Made by a program: the position numbers and the translations under genes. A stretch of DNA of 64,000 nucleotides from Echinicola rosea (GTDB taxonomy: Bacteria; Bacteroidota; Bacteroidia; Cytophagales; Cyclobacteriaceae). Positions within the stretch are counted from its first letter, which is position 1, and the number at the start of each line of letters is the position of its first letter. The notes under the pieces were generated by a model. That model made no database searches. It saw only the letters and a list, made by a program, of their open reading frames with translations, and was not told where the DNA came from. This document shows, in pieces, positions 20,496-28,248 of this stretch. The DNA is taken from assembly GCF_005281475.1 (NCBI RefSeq), contig NZ_CP040106.1, forward strand, positions 3,934,501 through 3,998,500, written 5' to 3'.

Positions 20496-20510
20496 CCTTT
20501 TGTCAATCTT
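20488..20510 (+). terminator. Probable terminator after the TrpF-like gene
   Basis: AAGATTGAC (20488-20496) pairs with GTCAATCTT (20502-20510) over a 5-base loop, and the TGA stop of the gene is inside the stem. The T-tract is weak (TTTC), so efficiency is uncertain. Confidence 0.5.
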
Positions 20511-20574
20511 TCAGCCCATCCCGCCATTCGGCAAGATAGGCTACTGCGGTTTCCAATGTACAAATCGGGCCAAA

Positions 20575-20664
20575 GTGCTAGCGGCACGATAGATTTTCTA
20601 ACCTGCGGATGAATCCACAGGAGCCTAAACGCCACTCAACCTCCCGAAAGAGTGCCATCGGCAC
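20575..20664. repeat. Three-hairpin intergenic repeat element (REP/BIME-like)
   Basis: Three imperfect or perfect palindromes occur in a row: GTGCTAGCGGCAC (20575-20587), CCTGCGGATGAATCCACAGG (20602-20621) and GTGCCATCGGCAC (20652-20664). The first and third are related in sequence (both GTGC...GGCAC). The layout resembles dispersed intergenic repeats of Bacteroidota. The rest of the 300-base gap between 20496 and 20800 shows no gene. Confidence 0.55.
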
Positions 20665-20799
20665 GGATGATAGCTAGGCCTACCCGAAAATTGTTTTCTT
20701 TCAAAACACTTAACGCGTTTGCCCTGCCCACTGATATTGGCTCCAACCAAAGCCGATTGTATTTTATATTGATCAACAATCCAATGAACTGAGCAAATA

Positions 20800-22107
20800 T
20801 TAGTTTACCATTTTTCCTTCTTTTACCAACTCCTTTTTGATTCCGGTAAGCAGGTCTTCCTGACCAAGTTCCTTTTTATCCTTGCTAAGTGCCTTCAAAC
20901 TGGCATATTGGATTACATTGACAATATTAGCTCCGGTAAGTTCATATTTTTTTGCAAAGACGGAGAGATCGAGATCTTTGGCGATCTTTGCCTTTGGTGG
21001 GATATTCTTTTCCCAGAGGATAAGTCTCTCAGCCGCCACAGGCAATGGAAACTCAATGATACTTTGGAATCTCCTGGTGAAGGCCATGTCAATATTACTT
21101 TTAAAATTAGAAGCTAAAATCACCAAGCCAGGATGATTTTCGATACGCTGTAATAAATAAGAGACTTCTTGATTGGCGTACTTGTCATGCGCATCACGGA
21201 CATTGGTGCGCTTTCCGAAAATAGCATCTGCTTCATCAAAGAACAGGATCCAATCTTTGTTTGCAGCTTTGTCGAATAAAGAAGATAGATTCTTCTCTGT
21301 CTCCCCAATGTACTTGGACGTGACTAAGGAAAGGTCTATCCTGTAAACATCCTTCTGGGTATATTTCCCCAATAAGCTTGCGGTGAGCGTTTTGCCAGTT
21401 CCAGGGGGGCCAAAGAACATCACGCGATATCCTGGCTTCAATCTCTTGTGCATTCCCCATTCGTGCAATAATGCATGTTCATGCTGAAGCCATTCTTCAA
21501 TTTCCTGAATATGGTTTAATGTTTTTGAATTCAAGACAAGATCTTCCCATTCCAATTCGGTATTGATCAGCTGTGCTGGAAAACTGGAACTTAATTTTGG
21601 TTTGCTGATACGTTCCGTGGTAAAAAGTTCGGCATATTCTCCGTCCATAATCAGGGCACCAGACCAGCGTGGTTCGCTTCTACTGCCTTCTTCCAGTGAG
21701 ATGATCCCTTTTTGGAAGAGGAAGGATGTAGTGAACAGCGGTAAGTATTTCTTTCGGGTATTGGCATCATTGCCAGCCAAAATGTACAGGGCAGTTTCCC
21801 CTGTTGGGATGATTCCACGATGGTTTTTGGCTTTTATCCCACCAAATTCCGGAAACTCCCCTCCTTTTGGAAAATACGCTTGAATGATACGATTAAAGAA
21901 ACCCGGGTCTATATGCGGAACCAGTGCCAAGGTCAGTAATAATAGCTCTTGGTTTTTGACTTGGTGGTCAAAAATAAATTTTCCCAATGCCTCCTCCTTG
22001 TTGAGGTGTAAGTCCATCTGAGGCTTTGGGAGCTGCTTTACCTTGCCTGTTTCAAAATCCATCCGTGCACAAATGGCAATCTTCAAAAAATGTAATAGTT
22101 CGTTCAT
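20800..22107 (-). CDS. eCIS-associated AAA+ ATPase (Afp15/Pvc15-like)
   Basis: A 435-residue protein whose C-terminal half is an AAA+ ATPase: Walker A GPPGTGKT at 233-240, Walker B ILFFDEAD near 285, and the arginine-finger region FTRRFQSIIEFPLP near 350. The N-terminal 225 residues are family-specific. Afp15/Pvc15 homologues are found in almost every eCIS locus and are needed for particle assembly or cargo loading; that role is inferred here from position and domain. It is the last gene of the operon, 132 bp after the muramidase-like gene. Confidence 0.88.
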   Translation of the reverse strand: MNELLHFLKIAICARMDFETGKVKQLPKPQMDLHLNKEEALGKFIFDHQVKNQELLLLTLALVPHIDPGFFNRIIQAYFPKGGEFPEFGGIKAKNHRGIIPTGETALYILAGNDANTRKKYLPLFTTSFLFQKGIISLEEGSRSEPRWSGALIMDGEYAELFTTERISKPKLSSSFPAQLINTELEWEDLVLNSKTLNHIQEIEEWLQHEHALLHEWGMHKRLKPGYRVMFFGPPGTGKTLTASLLGKYTQKDVYRIDLSLVTSKYIGETEKNLSSLFDKAANKDWILFFDEADAIFGKRTNVRDAHDKYANQEVSYLLQRIENHPGLVILASNFKSNIDMAFTRRFQSIIEFPLPVAAERLILWEKNIPPKAKIAKDLDLSVFAKKYELTGANIVNVIQYASLKALSKDKKELGQEDLLTGIKKELVKEGKMVN

Positions 22108-22239
22108 GGGTGAGGATATAAAGTTGAAATGTCGTAATGTTTTGGGTTTACAGGTAGAATGGTTTGGCTGGCCACCACCTAGTGCCTACCCAGGCTGTAA
22201 TGGATAGACCAATGCCTATTCCGTGCTTAACTTCGTCCT

Positions 22240-23061
22240 TCATTTGTACCTTTCATAAGCACGTTGGAGTTTGACATCATAGTGGTTTTGGGCGTAGGCG
22301 GGGCCATTGTAACCCCTAGCAAATTTGGCCCAATCTTTTCGTTTCAGGTGCCTGATAAGGTTCTTGGCCTCAAGAAATTCCCCAAAGGCTTTTAGATGCT
22401 CCCGCTCATGTTTTTGCATTTTTTGCACAAAATCCTTCACCGAAGGATAGCCAAGGTTTATGGCATGGTAGCCCATGATCTGAAAGGCTCCCCAAGAAGC
22501 AGATGAATAAGCCGCATCTTCAAATTCGGGCTTTGTGTCTATATTAATGGCCTTTTGTAATCGATCATATTCTGCTCCTCCCCCTTTGTAGTGATTGCGT
22601 GTCCATTCTGGATAGAGCACATTACTGGTTTGCTGATTGAAGTAAGTATTGGGATCGATCCCTCTTTGTTTCAGCTGTCGCCAAAACACATGGCCTTCAA
22701 AAAGGATCTTAGCCCTTCCATCAGCCAAAAAACCTTTGCCACTGCTTTCTACTTCATTTACAGCTTTGACAGTGGCCAGTTCGAGGTCATATTCATTACC
22801 AAAAGCTATTAAGTCCTGCTCTGCGAGGAGTTTATTGTTTTGTTGGAGCACCTCTGGGTTTTGTTCGAGTAGTTTACTCCAGGTTTTCAATCCGACGATA
22901 CCATCGACCACCAAATCATTTTTCTGCTGATATTCCCAGATCGCATGATGGGTATCCAATCCAAAATAATTGGAAACATAAACTTGATACCCCATATCGG
23001 ATAGTATTTCTTCCAAAAAGCGTACTTCAGGTCCGCGAGAACGGTATTTGATGGTTTTCAT
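22240..23061 (-). CDS. Peptidoglycan-binding N-acetylmuramidase-like protein
   Basis: A 273-residue protein without a signal peptide. Residues 1-65 form a PG_binding_1 domain (SRGPEVRFLEEIL, then VVDGIVGLKTWSKLLEQ), and the rest is an N-acetylmuramidase (DUF3380)-type lysozyme domain. Its N-terminal core reads VNEVESSGKGFL, with Glu103 and Glu105 as catalytic candidates, and it continues through SASWGAFQIMG and FARGYNGPAYAQNHY. It would cut peptidoglycan glycan strands. Encoded between the TPR and AAA+ genes, it may help particles leave the producing cell by lysis, or act as cargo on target walls; both are inferences. Confidence 0.85.
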   Translation of the reverse strand: MKTIKYRSRGPEVRFLEEILSDMGYQVYVSNYFGLDTHHAIWEYQQKNDLVVDGIVGLKTWSKLLEQNPEVLQQNNKLLAEQDLIAFGNEYDLELATVKAVNEVESSGKGFLADGRAKILFEGHVFWRQLKQRGIDPNTYFNQQTSNVLYPEWTRNHYKGGGAEYDRLQKAINIDTKPEFEDAAYSSASWGAFQIMGYHAINLGYPSVKDFVQKMQKHEREHLKAFGEFLEAKNLIRHLKRKDWAKFARGYNGPAYAQNHYDVKLQRAYERYK

Positions 23062-23066
23062 AGTTT

Positions 23067-23936
23067 TCAGGATGTTTGGTTTTCAATGAGATTCTTGTAA
23101 TGCCTTGCTTTAGGAAATTCAGGCTTGATTTTCAAGGCTTTTTCAAAAAGTGATAGCGCTTCATCATATTGGTGCAAACTGCTAAGAATGACACCCTTTT
23201 CCGTTAGGATATTGGGATTTTCCCCATCATATTTTAGCAAAATATCCAATTGTTCCAGGCCTTTTTGGGTGGCTCCTTTGGCAAGGTAGTTTAAGGCGAG
23301 ATAGTACCTGAAGTCCGGGTGATCAGGGGAGATGGCCAATGCCCTCATTAAAGCCTTTTCGGCTAGCCCATGATTCCTAAGTTGAAATTCACATCTACCG
23401 ATCTGAAACCAGATTTCGGCATGTTTCCCTTCGCCAGAATGGGCATATAACAGCTCCAGAGCAGGTTCCAGGTCTTTTTGAAGGATCATGACCTTTGCCA
23501 TTTCCAGAAAATGCGCTGGCTTTGGAGCCAGCTGGACGACTTCATTCCAATAAGCCCTGGCATCCCCCAAGCGATTTTGATGAGTGGCTAGATGCGCTAA
23601 GCTGACCCAAGCCCCAAGTGCCTTTGGAAACTTTTTGACAGTGTTTTGGTATTGTTTTCGGGCGTCCTCGAGTTTGCCCTGCATGGCCAGCGAATTTCCT
23701 GCGTTTACCATATAACTGGCTTTTTCTTCTAAGTCAATTGCTTTTTGGAAAAATGACAAGGCTTTGTCAAAATCCTTCTGCTGATGATAGTACAATCCCA
23801 TGTTGTTCAGTAGGGATGTGTTTTCTGGATGAAGCTTGTAGGCTTCTTCATAACAGGAAACCGCCTGGTCAAATCTTCCATTTAGGAAATGCTTGGCTCC
23901 CTGATTGTTAAGTTCGATAGCTCTTTTGGTTTCCAT
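23067..23936 (-). CDS. TPR-repeat protein of the eCIS locus
   Basis: A 289-residue cytoplasmic protein built of about eight tetratricopeptide repeats, starting directly at residue 1 (RAIELNNQGAKHFLNGRFDQAVSCYEEA) and continuing with regular 34-residue spacing to FEKALKIKPEFPKARHY. There is no signal peptide. TPR proteins mediate protein contacts; here it lies 10 bases after the 1209-residue DUF4157 protein gene and 5 bases before the muramidase gene, so it may serve as a chaperone or assembly factor for cargo or particle parts. Homologues with this context are not individually recognised. Confidence 0.8.
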   Translation of the reverse strand: METKRAIELNNQGAKHFLNGRFDQAVSCYEEAYKLHPENTSLLNNMGLYYHQQKDFDKALSFFQKAIDLEEKASYMVNAGNSLAMQGKLEDARKQYQNTVKKFPKALGAWVSLAHLATHQNRLGDARAYWNEVVQLAPKPAHFLEMAKVMILQKDLEPALELLYAHSGEGKHAEIWFQIGRCEFQLRNHGLAEKALMRALAISPDHPDFRYYLALNYLAKGATQKGLEQLDILLKYDGENPNILTEKGVILSSLHQYDEALSLFEKALKIKPEFPKARHYKNLIENQTS

Positions 23937-23945
23937 AGTAGTAAT

Positions 23946-26900
23946 TTAAGAAAATATATCGTTTTTAACATCCCTGGCAAGCCCTTTCGCCATATCAATA
24001 ACATCCAAATCAGGATAGATTACTTCAATGTCATCGAATGACATGTCGAAAGCTTCGCCCTCTCTGTAGTGAACCGGAAAGACTACACCAAACTGAATGT
24101 CGGGGCCCCATTCGTACGAAGCAAGATTGTGACGCCAAGTTTCGGAAACCGAAAACCATCCGATTCCCAAACTGGCCCGGGCAAAGGCATTCAGGTCGAA
24201 GGTGAATTTTGGATTGACCGTAACCCGCCCTTCTGCGTCTAAGGCCAAGCCAGTTTGAGGGCTCCAGTTGACATCTACTTCCGCAGCTGCTTCCCCTTCC
24301 AGCCCCAAAGATCCCGCAAGCTCAATTCCGCCTGTCAAGCTGGCAATACCGACACTCACGCCCAAGCTCAAGTCGCCACGTAAAGTCAAACCTGCATCTG
24401 CAGGAATGGCAAATTCCCCATGACCTGCTACCGTAGTTTCCTCTTCCCGCTCAGGGTTATAGGTGATTTCCGCAGACATATTGCGCAATTCTCCTGGGCC
24501 GAATCCGGCGGTAAAATCCAATCCGCCACCAATTTGCGCCACTAACCCAATACTCCGTGGTCCCAACGGAATGGCAAACAGGGGGATTTCTATGGTAGGT
24601 ACCGTAAATAGATTACGGTTAACCTCTCTTCTACTAAACACCTCATACCTGTCCGAAGCCAATCGAGCGGTTACCTCGATCTCTCCTTCCGGTGTAAACG
24701 TGACCCCAGCTGTAGCTTCTAACCAAGGCGTCAATTGCAAGGTCAAACTTCCACCACCATATACCCGCATGGTATCGTCAGGCTCACCAATAGGCTCTCC
24801 ATTCTCCCCGATAGCACGATTGGTCGCCCCTACCTCTATGGTGCCACTCAACATTCCCCGCTCGTAGGAAGCTCGGCCTTCGATGGTCAAGGCACCATTT
24901 TCATAGGTGACCGATAATTCCGATGATATGCCCGGAATATCCGGTTGGGCTGTTCCCGAAACAAATACATCATATTCTTCAGCACCAGATTCCTTGGACA
25001 CACGTGCGGCTACATTACCTCCAGAGATACCCGGGATGTCACTACTCAGGTCAAAGTTACCACCAATAGAAAAACCCTCATCACCATATTCGATGGACAT
25101 GGCTCCACGCTCTATGCCCGGAATGTCAAGCTCAGCTTCACCTGTGGCACTGAACGTGTTTTCGCTGTAAGTGGCATTGATGGTAGCGCTTTTGACTCCG
25201 CGAACCTTGCCTTCGGGAATGCCGATTTCACCGCCAATCGTCCAGATATTATCCTTGTATTCTACCGTTATCTCAGCAGGATCAAATAACTCCGAGTCAA
25301 AATTAAATGCTCCTTCCAGCTCAAAACCACCTTCCGTAGAAGCGGCTGCACCGATGTGTCCTTCCCCTACTTGGTCGATGCCGAAGTTTACTTGGCCTGA
25401 AATGCCAAGACCTTGAGTGCCAAAAGAAACTTCTAAAGTTGTTTCAGAGATGCTAAAAGGTGAAGGCATGGAAAACTCCTCTGAGGTAAAAAGCTTCCTC
25501 AACCTGATTCCATCTCCATCAATAACAATGTCTATATCTGCATCAGCAATAAAAGGAACGGTGGGTAATACCTTACCGATACCGTAAAATCCGTTTTCAG
25601 TGATATCAAGTTGATCGACCCTGATTGGACTCATCCCTGGTAACCTGAGACTCTGGAACACCCCTCCAGTTCCTTTCATTGCCTCATCAAGTGTCTTTTG
25701 TTTATCCACATAGAAAATGTAGGTTCCTTCGATCTTGTCCATGTACCAAGTCATACCGCTGTAGGAAGCACTTATAGTGTTTTTTCTCATATCAGCAGCT
25801 TTATAGGCATCTATGGCGAGAGTTTTGTTTTCAAAATCCGGAGGAGACTTTAAATCAACTCTGGGTAGCCATTGGCTTTTGGGAAATTCACTTTCTTCTG
25901 GTATGGACAGTTTTTTCCCACCTGAAGGAGAGATAAACAGGGCAGGATCAGATTCATTCCCCATCTGCTCTATTTCCTCGGCAGACATTCCTTCCAGTTT
26001 ATCTAAGTGCTGCCCACCTTCAATATCACTGTATTTCCAATGTTGATCGGGGTTACCTGATTTGGTTTCAAGATTAAAATCATTACTCTCAAAGGAAATA
26101 TTATATCCTTGATTTCTAAAAAGGTTGACATATTGGTTAGCCCTAGCAGGACGTGAAGGTAAATTAGGCCTATACTGCTTACTTGGATCTTGGTAATATG
26201 GAGACTTTAATACATCATATACTGCCTTTATTTTTTTATTCATTTCCCAAGCAATACTCGAACCTGAACTGCCATTAGCAGACCCTTCCAATAATTCATA
26301 GTTATCTTTCGTGTCCGCTCCACCTAATTGATGTTCTACGATATGATCTACTTGAAATGAAGCAGGTGAAAGATCTTTGTCCCATATCGGGATCAAACTT
26401 AACTCGAGCAACTCTGCCCTATTACCAAAAACAATGTACTCGGGATCATTTTTTCCTTTAAAAAAATATTTCCGGTCTTCTTCTGATTCCTCTTTTGAAA
26501 AACCTCCCAAATTAGTGGCTTCACTCACCTTTGCATTTAAAAGTGGAGTCACAGCAGTATTTAATGACGATTTCCAATTTTCTATTTGGTTGGTGTCTCT
26601 CCCAGTTGGAAGTTGAAAAGGAGGATTAAATCGATTGGCATATCGTGTACCTTTAAAATCACTAATACTGATCTTACCAATTTTTAAATTCTTCGCTGAT
26701 CCCGATTCTAAGGTAGATAGGCTTCCATCAGCATCCTGAAAGGAAAAGTTATTTTGACTTTCATTAACAGGTTGTATCCCTTCTGGTGGACTCAACGCTT
26801 CCTCCTCCCCTTCCTTCTGTACCATCTTTCCCTGCACGGCATTGCTGCTGCCCTGCTGGATTGTGTGGGTCAGCTCATGGGCCAGGAGATGCTGGCCTGA

Positions 26901-27575
26901 CGGACTGCTGGGATTATACTTTCCTTCGTTGAAATAGATGTCATTACCATGGGTAAAGGCCTGTGCCCCCAGGTCACTGCTCATCTGTACTGCACTGCTG
27001 TCGGTATGGATATTGACTCCGCTAAAATCGGCTCCAAAGCCACTTTCCATGCTGGATTGGGTGCTTGGATCCATTGGACTGCCTCCGCTGCCGGATTTGA
27101 TTTGGCCCTCAAGTTGGGGACTTAAAGCCTTGCTGTGCTCGGACTGGGCTTGTACATTTCCCTCATTGGGATCATCATCATCACTGGCACCGAGGCTTTT
27201 CTGAAATTCCTCGTCATCCTGCGTTTGGAGCTCCTCTTCCTCCTCCTTTTCCTGTACCTGCTCTTCTTCCGTTTGTGACTGTACCACGGGTGTGACGGAC
27301 TCGGCGAGCGGTTTTTCCTGTGCTTCAGCTTCGGTGGTTTCTGCCGTTACGAGTTCTTCCTCTTGCTGTGTTTGTACGGTGGTTTCTGGTGATGGTGAGG
27401 TTGTGGTATCGGTTTCATGAATACCACTGACTACTTGGTCTGCCATTTGATCAGCTTCCATTTCGAATTTATCCCCAGGTTGACCCATGTTCAACTTGGC
27501 CTGAAAGAAGTTCTCGGGCTGCTTTTGGGCAGGATTGCCTTGGGATTGATTCGTTTTGGAACTGAAGTGTTTCAT
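23946..27575 (-). CDS. Giant DUF4157 protein with HNH-like motif and beta-rich C-terminal half, candidate eCIS cargo
   Basis: A 1209-residue protein. Residues 1-165 are low-complexity (E, Q, T rich). Residues about 170-245 form a DUF4157 domain with the zinc-type motif HELTH (233-237) after IHTDSSAVQMSS and AFTHGNDIYFNEG. Residues about 408-450 hold an HNH-like signature (VDHIVEHQLGGADTKDNYELL then N433), which resembles the DH...H...N arrangement of HNH nucleases. From about 680 to the end the chain is beta-rich, with repeated I-P-G-I units (for example DIPGIERGA, DIPGISGGN, DIPGISSEL). There is no signal peptide. DUF4157 proteins are frequent in eCIS loci and some are loaded cargo. Function is inferred, and neither the nuclease nor the protease activity is proven. 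Confidence 0.75.
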   Translation of the reverse strand: MKHFSSKTNQSQGNPAQKQPENFFQAKLNMGQPGDKFEMEADQMADQVVSGIHETDTTTSPSPETTVQTQQEEELVTAETTEAEAQEKPLAESVTPVVQSQTEEEQVQEKEEEEELQTQDDEEFQKSLGASDDDDPNEGNVQAQSEHSKALSPQLEGQIKSGSGGSPMDPSTQSSMESGFGADFSGVNIHTDSSAVQMSSDLGAQAFTHGNDIYFNEGKYNPSSPSGQHLLAHELTHTIQQGSSNAVQGKMVQKEGEEEALSPPEGIQPVNESQNNFSFQDADGSLSTLESGSAKNLKIGKISISDFKGTRYANRFNPPFQLPTGRDTNQIENWKSSLNTAVTPLLNAKVSEATNLGGFSKEESEEDRKYFFKGKNDPEYIVFGNRAELLELSLIPIWDKDLSPASFQVDHIVEHQLGGADTKDNYELLEGSANGSSGSSIAWEMNKKIKAVYDVLKSPYYQDPSKQYRPNLPSRPARANQYVNLFRNQGYNISFESNDFNLETKSGNPDQHWKYSDIEGGQHLDKLEGMSAEEIEQMGNESDPALFISPSGGKKLSIPEESEFPKSQWLPRVDLKSPPDFENKTLAIDAYKAADMRKNTISASYSGMTWYMDKIEGTYIFYVDKQKTLDEAMKGTGGVFQSLRLPGMSPIRVDQLDITENGFYGIGKVLPTVPFIADADIDIVIDGDGIRLRKLFTSEEFSMPSPFSISETTLEVSFGTQGLGISGQVNFGIDQVGEGHIGAAASTEGGFELEGAFNFDSELFDPAEITVEYKDNIWTIGGEIGIPEGKVRGVKSATINATYSENTFSATGEAELDIPGIERGAMSIEYGDEGFSIGGNFDLSSDIPGISGGNVAARVSKESGAEEYDVFVSGTAQPDIPGISSELSVTYENGALTIEGRASYERGMLSGTIEVGATNRAIGENGEPIGEPDDTMRVYGGGSLTLQLTPWLEATAGVTFTPEGEIEVTARLASDRYEVFSRREVNRNLFTVPTIEIPLFAIPLGPRSIGLVAQIGGGLDFTAGFGPGELRNMSAEITYNPEREEETTVAGHGEFAIPADAGLTLRGDLSLGVSVGIASLTGGIELAGSLGLEGEAAAEVDVNWSPQTGLALDAEGRVTVNPKFTFDLNAFARASLGIGWFSVSETWRHNLASYEWGPDIQFGVVFPVHYREGEAFDMSFDDIEVIYPDLDVIDMAKGLARDVKNDIFS

Positions 27576-27606
27576 CTAGGTACGTCTTGGGTGTTTTCGG
27601 AGAGAA

Positions 27607-28176
27607 TTATTCACATGAGGAATGGTTTACGGGTATTATATTGGTGCAGAAAGGATTGCTCTTTTTTGAATCTTGGTCTGTAGTAAAGGGCACTAGATTG
27701 CCATAAATTCTTAGGTAACCTATCGCTTCTTTTTGATTTTCAATGGCCGGAAATGACAAGGTAAACTGGTACTTGGACTTCGGCGCAAAATGAAGTGTGC
27801 TCTGGTTGACCACTTCATTTAGATCAAATTGGTTTTCATTATAGGTTACCTTTTTGACGACAAAATCAAAGTCTCTTTCTGGATCCAGCGGCCGGTTAAG
27901 GTTAAGCAAAAGCACTGGCACTTTATCCTCCAGTGGGATCACCTTTTGTCCTTTATCGATCCATTCCATTTTCAAATAATATAAGGGGTTGACTATGTCC
28001 AAAGGAGCATCACTGATACAGTTCATGGTAATTTCCAGTAGTTCCGATTCCGGACTCCAAAAGAGCTCTTCAACCGTCACGGTAAACGAACTGTTATTGT
28101 CTGATCGTATGGATTCGACTTGGCCAAGGATTTCTTGAAGAGGGATGTCAATGGTATTTTTCACAATGGTGTTCAT
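27607..28176 (-). CDS. Conserved-looking protein between the two DUF4157 genes, unknown function
   Basis: A 188-residue cytoplasmic protein. The frame is open upstream to 28236, but the start at 28176 (MNTIVKNTIDIPLQ) avoids a hydrophobic leader over the neighbouring gene boundary. The sequence is beta-rich (FTVTVEELFWSPESELLEITMN, YLKMEWIDKGQ, IGYLRIYGNLVPF). It lies 31 bases before the 1209-residue DUF4157 gene and 72 bases after the 626-residue one. It could be a cargo adaptor, chaperone or immunity protein, or a structural part; the sequence alone does not decide. Confidence 0.6.
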   Translation of the reverse strand: MNTIVKNTIDIPLQEILGQVESIRSDNNSSFTVTVEELFWSPESELLEITMNCISDAPLDIVNPLYYLKMEWIDKGQKVIPLEDKVPVLLLNLNRPLDPERDFDFVVKKVTYNENQFDLNEVVNQSTLHFAPKSKYQFTLSFPAIENQKEAIGYLRIYGNLVPFTTDQDSKKSNPFCTNIIPVNHSSCE

Positions 28177-28248
28177 GGTATAATGATGATAACTAATCCA
28201 AACTATGACATAGAAATATACACTTAATGCATACATTGAAGTAGCACT

